DNA of 17,926 bases from CAYWEP01 sp964457405 (GTDB lineage Bacteria > Patescibacteriota > Microgenomatia > Levybacterales > UBA12049). The position numbers and the translations under genes are program-made. The stretch is taken from positions 1 through 17,926 of the forward strand of contig CAYWEP010000018.1 in NCBI GenBank assembly GCA_964457405.1, read 5' to 3'. Below, piece by piece: positions 12,740 to 17,926 of this stretch. Positions within the stretch are counted from its first letter, which is position 1, and each line of letters begins with the position of its first letter. The notes beneath the pieces were generated by a model. It saw only the letters and a program-made list of their open reading frames with translations. It was not told the origin of the DNA and made no database searches.

Positions 12740-14587
12740 TTAATTTATAGGTGTGGGTGTTGGTGCCGTTGTCATATCATACTGAAAGAAACCATCGCAC
12801 CACAACCATTCTGTCAGTAAGTAGCCGGATGCACAACCTGGGTTGTAGTAGTGCGTATACGTCGTCGGACTTTCAGATTGGTAGTTAACGCCATTAAGAT
12901 TGATTCTATCTACAAAAAGATTTCGATCCGCATCAGTCCAGGCGTCATTTGTAAAGGCCACTTTTATTTGATTCGCAGCCACGATAGTCGGGTGATTGTA
13001 ACTATACTCCTGAATTGTTCCTGTCACGCTCCACGTTTGGACAATCGAATCATTAATACGAAGTTCCATGATGGGATAAATACCGCTTGCAGCAGTCCCA
13101 TAAGCGTAAATTTTAATTGATGAACCTTCGAGTATTCCGGTAACCACTCCTACTTTATTAAATTGTATCGTTTTTTGCCCATTAGTAACAGTATTAATAA
13201 GTATAATTGAATTTTGTGTGCTACTATAGTCTTGTACTTCTCCGTTTCGCGCAGAAAAAATAATCTGAGTGGCAGTTGTCGTTGTTGACGTCGTAGACGT
13301 GAGAGTCGTGTCATCGACATAGAATGTGGTCTGATAAATCGAATCAGTGATGCCTTGGAAGTAGATACGAATGGTTTGCCCTTTATACGCGGTCAGATCC
13401 GCAGTCTTTTGCGTATACGCTGATTCGTCAACGTTAGAGAAGGTTGCCAGCGTCGCGAGCACCGCGCCTGTCGAGGGGTCCCTCACTTGAACCTTCAGGG
13501 TATCCCATAATGTGGTGTCAGCCGGATCTTCATCTGAGTCGATGCGTAACCAGTAGCTAAACGTGGCATTCGTCGCAGCTGCGGGAATCGCCACATCCTG
13601 ATAGAGTGTATCGGTGACGCTATTTACTCCATTTAACCGAGCCGCATAACTGGGTGAGCGGGCAGCAGTGGTTTGGATAATAATCGCTTTTGACGTCGTA
13701 GACATGAGAGTCGTGTCATCAACATAGAATGTGGTCTGATAAATCGAATCAGTGATGCCTTGGAAGTAGATACGAATGGTTTGCCCTTTATACGCGGTCA
13801 GATCCGCAGTCTTTTGCGTATACGCTGATTCGTCAACGTTAGAGAAGGTTGCCAGCGTCGCGAGCACCGCGCCTGTCGAGGGGTCCCTCACTTGAACCTT
13901 CAGGGTATCCCATAATGTGGTGTCAGCCGGATCTTCATCTGAGTCGATGCGTAACCAGTAGCTAAACGTGGCATTCGTCGCAGCTGCGGGAATCGCCACA
14001 TCCTGATAGAGTGTATCGGTGACGCTATTTACTCCATTTAACCGAGCCGCATAACTGGGTGAGCGGGCAGCAGTGGTTTGGATAATAATCGCTTTTCCGC
14101 CGCTTGAGTTCTCCACCCAATTCACACTCCCGGCGTCAAAGTTCGGATTAAGCAGGAGCTGCGTCGTTTGTCCGCCGCTTGAGTTCTCCACCCAATTCAC
14201 ACTCCCGGCGTCAAAGTTCGGATTAAGCAGGAGCTGCGTCGGGGTACCGCTCTCTGTTAAGGTCTGAAAACGTACCGGATCACCGAGCGCAACAACAAAA
14301 TTGGTACCATCACTCGGACTGTACGTGTTGCCGCGAAAAAGCGTATATTTATCCTGTTCAAAATAGACACCAAATGGTTTAAAGCTTTCATCTGCGTTAT
14401 TCGCTCCAACCATTGCTTTGAGCTGTTGATCCTTAATATCGGAAATAGTCGTGAGGACCGTGGCGTCAAGAGACGCTTTCTGTACAAGCGAGGGAAAATG
14501 TATTGTTGTTAAAGTCATAAGAAGCGAAAACATCGCCAATCCAATCATAATTTCTATATAGGTGATGCCCGCTTGTAATTCTTTCAT
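12740..14587 (-). CDS. GspH/FimT-like prepilin with inserted and appended carbohydrate-binding-type modules
   Basis: Prepilin of 615 aa. A seven-residue leader MKELQAG precedes ITYIEIMIGLAMFSL with Glu+5. Residues 40-112 (ISDIKDQQLKAM, FGVYFEQDKYTLFRGNTY) match the first half of the GspH/FimT fold. Strands typical of its second half (IIFSARNGEVQDY, SIILIN, KTIQFNKVGVVTG) appear only at 442-484, so residues about 116-435 look like an insertion. The insertion is a jelly-roll-like module (NPNFDAGSVNWVE to FYVDDTTL) with two tandem duplications. Residues 487-575 (PIMELRINDSIVQTW, IKVAFTNDAWTDADRNLFVD) resemble a CBM60/CBM36-type calcium-dependent xylan-binding module, and a Cys-containing tail with a short TPTP end follows. 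The ATG directly follows the pilC stop (TAAATG), with GGAAG four bases before it. Role inferred: tip subunit binding extracellular polysaccharide. Confidence 0.82.
   Translation of the reverse strand: MKELQAGITYIEIMIGLAMFSLLMTLTTIHFPSLVQKASLDATVLTTISDIKDQQLKAMVGANNADESFKPFGVYFEQDKYTLFRGNTYSPSDGTNFVVALGDPVRFQTLTESGTPTQLLLNPNFDAGSVNWVENSSGGQTTQLLLNPNFDAGSVNWVENSSGGKAIIIQTTAARSPSYAARLNGVNSVTDTLYQDVAIPAAATNATFSYWLRIDSDEDPADTTLWDTLKVQVRDPSTGAVLATLATFSNVDESAYTQKTADLTAYKGQTIRIYFQGITDSIYQTTFYVDDTTLMSTTSKAIIIQTTAARSPSYAARLNGVNSVTDTLYQDVAIPAAATNATFSYWLRIDSDEDPADTTLWDTLKVQVRDPSTGAVLATLATFSNVDESAYTQKTADLTAYKGQTIRIYFQGITDSIYQTTFYVDDTTLTSTTSTTTTATQIIFSARNGEVQDYSSTQNSIILINTVTNGQKTIQFNKVGVVTGILEGSSIKIYAYGTAASGIYPIMELRINDSIVQTWSVTGTIQEYSYNHPTIVAANQIKVAFTNDAWTDADRNLFVDRINLNGVNYQSESPTTYTHYYNPGCASGYLLTEWLWCDGFFQYDMTTAPTPTPIN
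13287..14096. repeat. 405-bp in-frame tandem duplication
   Basis: Units 13287-13691 and 13692-14096 are identical except at 13299/13704 (G/A) and 13316/13721 (G/A), both within the first 30 bases. The period is exactly 135 codons, so the reading frame of the GspH-like prepilin is kept. Each unit encodes the body of the jelly-roll module. Confidence 0.95.
14096..14241. repeat. 75-bp in-frame tandem duplication
   Basis: 14096-14166 and 14171-14241 are identical over 71 bp with a period of 75 bp (25 codons). Each encodes the first strand region of the module (LLLNPNFDAGSVNWVENSSG). It directly abuts the 405-bp duplication, giving the unusual order N-N-body-body. Confidence 0.95.
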
Positions 14588-15640
14588 TTATCTTCCCCCA
14601 ATTTGACTGATAAGATTATATATTGGCGCAATAATTGCCAATATCATTCCTCCAACTAAAACACCAACAGCAATAATCATAACAGGCTCCAAAAGCACTG
14701 TGAGCGTTTGGAGCGTCTTCCCTACCTGATACTCAAGGAAAATCGAAATATCCTCCATCGACTTTTCTAAAGACCCTGTCCTTTCCCCGGCCTCGGTTAT
14801 CTTTATCATAATACCCGGGATAACGCTTCTTCTCTCCTTAAACGCCTGAGACAGCTTTCTCCCGGAGGATGCAACCTGAATGCTATGATTGATTGTCTCA
14901 GACACTTCCTTTTTTATAACGACGTCGCGTGTCAGGTCAAGCGCCGAAGTTATGGGAATACCCGCATTAACTAAAAGGTACATACTATGACTGAACCTTG
15001 TCAAGTCTATCTGTCTAGCGAGACTTGAGAGAAACGGGAGAGAAAAAAATGCGAGAAGAAAAGCACGTCGATTTTTGCGATAAAGATAGACGCTCGAGAC
15101 GGCGATAAGTAAAAATAAAACCGATATTGGGACGGTGTGTTGCAAGAGCGCATTTGAAACAAAAATGAGTATAATTGTTGGCAATGGCAATACAACATTG
15201 AGTTGGGAAAATACTAACGATATTCTCGGGATCACGATAACAAGTATCATCAGCAGTACGCCAAAAAACACAACCATAACAAAAATAGGATAAAAAAGCG
15301 CCGACTTTATCTTATCTGAAAACTCCATATCCTTTCTAATACCCACTGTAATGTCATATAACGCCACGTTCAGCGTTCCCGCCTCCTCAGATGCCCTAAT
15401 AATGTTAACGGTTACCTTATCAAACACGCTGGGAAATTTGGCAAAGCTCATGTACAATCTTTTTCCCTGCATCAGATCCTCTCTGATAATCTGCAACAGT
15501 TTTTTTTGGTGACCCTTCGCATCCTCAAGGAGTGAGTCGACTGTTTCAAGAATCGGGATTCCTGCAGACAGCATCGTTGCCAAATTGCTGATAAACGTAT
15601 ATTTTTCATTCCCTGATAGAGAAATACGCTCTTCACTCAT
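14588..15640 (-). CDS. pilC: Type IV pilus platform protein PilC (GspF family)
   Basis: Integral inner-membrane platform protein that couples PilB ATPase movement to pilin insertion. At 350 aa it is somewhat shorter than the usual 400, mainly because the N-terminal region before the first GspF domain is short. Two GspF domains are visible: the first with LATMLSAGIPILETV (20-34) and ASEEAGTLNVALYDI (93-107), the second with LVNAGIPITSALDL and ITEAGERTGSLEKSM. Membrane segments lie near 119-142 and 172-190, with a last one near 320-342 (LEPVMIIAVGVLVGGMILA). It begins 15 bases after the pilB stop. Confidence 0.93.
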   Translation of the reverse strand: MSEERISLSGNEKYTFISNLATMLSAGIPILETVDSLLEDAKGHQKKLLQIIREDLMQGKRLYMSFAKFPSVFDKVTVNIIRASEEAGTLNVALYDITVGIRKDMEFSDKIKSALFYPIFVMVVFFGVLLMILVIVIPRISLVFSQLNVVLPLPTIILIFVSNALLQHTVPISVLFLLIAVSSVYLYRKNRRAFLLAFFSLPFLSSLARQIDLTRFSHSMYLLVNAGIPITSALDLTRDVVIKKEVSETINHSIQVASSGRKLSQAFKERRSVIPGIMIKITEAGERTGSLEKSMEDISIFLEYQVGKTLQTLTVLLEPVMIIAVGVLVGGMILAIIAPIYNLISQIGGR

Positions 15641-15655
15641 AGTTTTGTTCCGGGA

Positions 15656-17335
15656 TCACAGAGACTCAACTTTTGTCACACGCAAAACTTCCTCTATTGT
15701 CGTGACCCCTTTGACAACCTTATCCAATCCATTATCAAGCATCGTCGTCATCCCCTCTGCTACTGCTTGTTTAGCGATAGTATCTGAGTCTTCTTTTCTT
15801 GTGATCAACTTCCGAATTTCATTACTCACTTCCAAAACTTCAAATGCGCCTACCCTCCCTTGAAACCCCGTCTGGTGGCAAATCCTGCATCCGGTACCTC
15901 GATAAATCTTAACGATTGGACTGTTACCAAAATGTTTGACAAATATTTCATTTGGAAGATTTTTCGCCAGATTCTCACGCGCAACCTGTGTTTCGGTTTT
16001 ACAGATCTCACAAATTCGTCGCATCAAGCGCTGCGCAATAATTACGGTAACTGTTGATGCAACCAAAAATGGCTCTATATCCATGTCTGCCAACCGCGGA
16101 AGCGCTGTTGCCGCATCATTTGTATGCATCGTCGACAGCACCAAGTGACCGGTCAACGCCGCATTTACCGCTATACCCGCTGTTTCATTGTCTCGTATTT
16201 CTCCGACAAAAACAATATTGGGATCTTGGCGTAAAATAGAGCGCAAACCGTTTGCAAAGGTCAAATTTGTCTTCGTATTTACCTGTATCTGATTTACTCC
16301 CTGTATACGATATTCGACCGGATCTTCGATTGTTGTAATATTTTTAGATCGTATATTGAGGTGTTTCAAGATTGCATAAATGGTCGTCGTTTTCCCAGAA
16401 CCTGTCGGTCCAGTTGAAAGAATCATACCGTAGGCCTTGCTATACGAGTTCTTGACTAGCTCCAAATCCCGTTCATTCATGCCAAGCTCCAGGAGAGAAA
16501 ACACCCGAAATTTTGATGAGAGGAGGCGAAGCTCTGCTTTTTCTCCATCGACAATTGGAATAACTGATACACGGATATCCAGAGATTCCTCCGCAAGCTC
16601 ATGGCGCATTTTCCCATCCTGAGGACTGAGGTGCTCATCTGTACGAAGCTTCGACAAGACTTTAATTCTCGTAATAATTTGGTCATGGATGCTTTTGGGC
16701 ATCACAAGAACGTCGTGCAGAATGCCGTCGACGCGAAATCGGACGAGTGAATCTTTTTCCTCGGGTTCTATATGTATATCCGAAGCTTTATCTTGATAAG
16801 CATAATTAATAATCAAATCAACAATTCTCTCGGTCGGCGCATTCGCGCTGGTAAACGATATCCCCGCTTGCGTTGCAATGAGCGTATCAAATGACTTTTG
16901 TATATCCCGGCGATACAGGCCAAATGCATTATGGATATCCTGCGCGGTCGCAAGGTGCGGGATAACCATTTGGCCGGTCTTTCGGAAAACCATCTCTATG
17001 ATGTCTGTTCTAGTGGGATCAGCCATTGCAATGCGTATGGCCTTCTGATCACGAGCAAATGGGACGACCTTGTGTTTTCTCGCAAACCGCTCAGGAACAA
17101 TAGTGAGCACGTTTTCGGGAATAGTGATTTTTGAAAGTGAAACAAATGGAACCTTGAGGAAATCCGCGGTGAGGACACCCAAATTCTCGTCCGTTATTAC
17201 CCCTTTTCCCAAAAGCGCATCAATGAAGCCGGTCTTTGCGTCTTTTGCAGCTTCCGCAAGCTCTGCTATCCCCTTATCGTCAAGGAGTTTTGACTGCAGT
17301 AAAATCTTCTTTAACTGATCATCGGTGAGCCCCAT
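15656..17335 (-). CDS. pilB: Type IV pilus assembly ATPase PilB (GspE family)
   Basis: Hexameric cytoplasmic ATPase that powers pilus extension; 559 aa, normal for the family. An N-terminal MshEN-type domain (about 1-140) is followed by the N2 domain and the ATPase core: Walker A GPTGSGKTTT (309-318), Asp box TTIEDPVEY (334-342), Walker B PNIVFVGEIRD (372-382) and His box LTGHLVLSTMHTND (394-407). Zinc ligands are C442-x2-C445 and C483-x2-C486, which distinguish PilB/GspE from the retraction ATPase PilT. The ATG at 17335 is the first possible start, since an in-frame TGA lies six codons upstream. No good ribosome binding site precedes it; AAAGGAG further up instead fits a short overlapping leader frame. 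It heads the pilus cluster and is divergent from the PEP synthase gene. Confidence 0.96.
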   Translation of the reverse strand: MGLTDDQLKKILLQSKLLDDKGIAELAEAAKDAKTGFIDALLGKGVITDENLGVLTADFLKVPFVSLSKITIPENVLTIVPERFARKHKVVPFARDQKAIRIAMADPTRTDIIEMVFRKTGQMVIPHLATAQDIHNAFGLYRRDIQKSFDTLIATQAGISFTSANAPTERIVDLIINYAYQDKASDIHIEPEEKDSLVRFRVDGILHDVLVMPKSIHDQIITRIKVLSKLRTDEHLSPQDGKMRHELAEESLDIRVSVIPIVDGEKAELRLLSSKFRVFSLLELGMNERDLELVKNSYSKAYGMILSTGPTGSGKTTTIYAILKHLNIRSKNITTIEDPVEYRIQGVNQIQVNTKTNLTFANGLRSILRQDPNIVFVGEIRDNETAGIAVNAALTGHLVLSTMHTNDAATALPRLADMDIEPFLVASTVTVIIAQRLMRRICEICKTETQVARENLAKNLPNEIFVKHFGNSPIVKIYRGTGCRICHQTGFQGRVGAFEVLEVSNEIRKLITRKEDSDTIAKQAVAEGMTTMLDNGLDKVVKGVTTIEEVLRVTKVESL

Positions 17336-17374
17336 ACAACAAACCGCAGCTCATACAAAACGGGCAGCTCCTTT
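17319..17374 (-). promoter_or_regulatory. Possible leader ORF with Shine-Dalgarno sequence overlapping the pilB start
   Basis: AAAGGAG (17374-17368) lies 13 bases before an ATG (17354) that opens an 11-codon frame, MSCGLLYGAHR, ending in TGA at 17319. The frame runs through the pilB start codon in another phase and ends 17 bases inside pilB. This layout could couple pilB translation to a leader peptide, or the strong ribosome-binding sequence may be chance. Confidence 0.25.
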
Positions 17375-17449
17375 TATTAAACCGACTTATTTGAGGAAAG
17401 TAAAGAGCCAGCAATAGCTCCTTGCAATTTTTATTAAGATTTTGCCATA

Positions 17450-17926
17450 ATGGAAAACGTGATACACAAAACCAATTTGATTTTGTGGTTTTCCGAAGTT
17501 GACAAACATGATGTCGGTTCTGTCGGCGGCAAAGGAGCAAATTTAGGCGAAATGATTCAGGCAGGATTCCCTGTCCCAAATGGGTTTGTTGTCACCGCCA
17601 AAGCGTATTTTCAATACCTCAGAGAGAATAACCTCACAGTAAAAATTAAACACCTCATGACAACGGTCAATTACGATCGTCCCGAATCACTCAGTCAGGT
17701 ATCTGCACTTATCAAAAGTGTGATTATGAAAGGAACAATGTCTGAAGAGCTGATTGAGGAAATCTTCAATGCATATAAACGGCTCGGTGGCGTACTCGAC
17801 GAAGCACTTGTCGCTGTAAGATCCTCTGCCACCGCTGAGGATCTTCCCTCGGCATCATTTGCCGGCCAGCAAGAAACATTTCTTAATGTCAAAGGCGAAG
17901 CAAATCTCCTTATCAAAATCAAGCAG
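17450..17926 (+). CDS. ppsA: Phosphoenolpyruvate synthase, N-terminal part (3' truncated by window edge)
   Basis: The first 159 residues of pyruvate, water dikinase, which makes phosphoenolpyruvate from pyruvate and ATP. The start of the ATP-grasp-like PPDK N-terminal domain is clear: VGGKGANLGEM (25-35), GFPVPNGFVVTA (39-50) and the nucleotide-binding AVRSSATAEDLPSASFAGQ (122-140). No stop is reached. The ATG at 17450 has no Shine-Dalgarno sequence. TTGCAA (17422-17427) and CATAAT (17446-17451) with an 18-bp spacer would place transcription start near the GTG at 17459 (codon 4), so a leaderless start there is possible. It has no evident link to the pilus genes, being divergent from pilB. Confidence 0.92.
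   Translation, partial: MENVIHKTNLILWFSEVDKHDVGSVGGKGANLGEMIQAGFPVPNGFVVTAKAYFQYLRENNLTVKIKHLMTTVNYDRPESLSQVSALIKSVIMKGTMSEELIEEIFNAYKRLGGVLDEALVAVRSSATAEDLPSASFAGQQETFLNVKGEANLLIKIKQ

Overview
The window looks like part of a Candidate Phyla Radiation (Patescibacteria) chromosome, possibly a Microgenomates-type lineage. The reasons are a monoderm-style type IV pilus locus with no secretin gene in view, Thr-Pro-rich linkers in surface proteins, a bifunctional PGI/PMI isomerase, short palindromic intergenic elements, frequent ATGA/GTGA gene overlaps and few Shine-Dalgarno sequences. TGA is used as a normal stop, which argues against the code-25 lineages. The taxonomic call is an inference; no rRNA or marker gene is present.

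Layout. Positions 1-3554 (+ strand) hold sugar-phosphate and glycan genes: the C-terminal part of a phosphomannomutase/phosphoglucomutase, a mannose-6-phosphate-isomerase-type cupin, a bifunctional phosphoglucose/phosphomannose isomerase and a family 2 glycosyltransferase. From 17335 down to 3662 (all - strand) runs a type IV pilus cluster: PilB ATPase, PilC platform protein, a GspH/FimT-like prepilin carrying carbohydrate-binding-type modules, a PilV/GspI-like prepilin with a Thr-Pro linker and a beta-propeller, a GspJ/PilW-like prepilin, a PilX/GspK-like prepilin, a membrane protein of unknown function, a second propeller prepilin, a second PilX-like prepilin, a 31-bp gene remnant, a major-type pilin and a DUF2723 (TMEM260-like) membrane glycosyltransferase with TPRs. 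At 17450 the 5' part of phosphoenolpyruvate synthase starts on the + strand.

How it may work together. PilB and PilC would drive assembly of a pilus whose minor pilins (GspH, I, J and K-like) form a tip complex. Two of these minor-pilin types have grown large C-terminal or internal modules (LVIVD-like beta-propeller with a Ca-binding-type loop; jelly-roll and CBM60-like modules), which suggests an adhesive tip. The mannose-phosphate genes and the DUF2723 protein next to the cluster make O-glycosylation of the Thr-rich pilins a reasonable hypothesis. No PilT, PilD, PilM/N/O or secretin gene is recognisable in the window.

Structural history. The block propeller-prepilin / PilX / membrane protein has been duplicated in tandem, and one copy has lost its GspJ gene and nearly all of the membrane-protein gene. 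The GspH-like gene contains two independent, almost perfect in-frame tandem duplications (405 bp and 75 bp). A MITE-like element with 30-bp imperfect terminal inverted repeats encodes nearly all of the leader peptide of the GspJ-like prepilin, and another palindromic repeat element forms the 3' end of the cupin gene.

No stretch longer than 300 bases lacks a gene. The gaps at 3555-3661 (between convergent genes), 5672-5788, 6285-6318 and 17336-17449 hold only the sites listed below. No tRNA, rRNA, CRISPR array or insertion sequence was seen.
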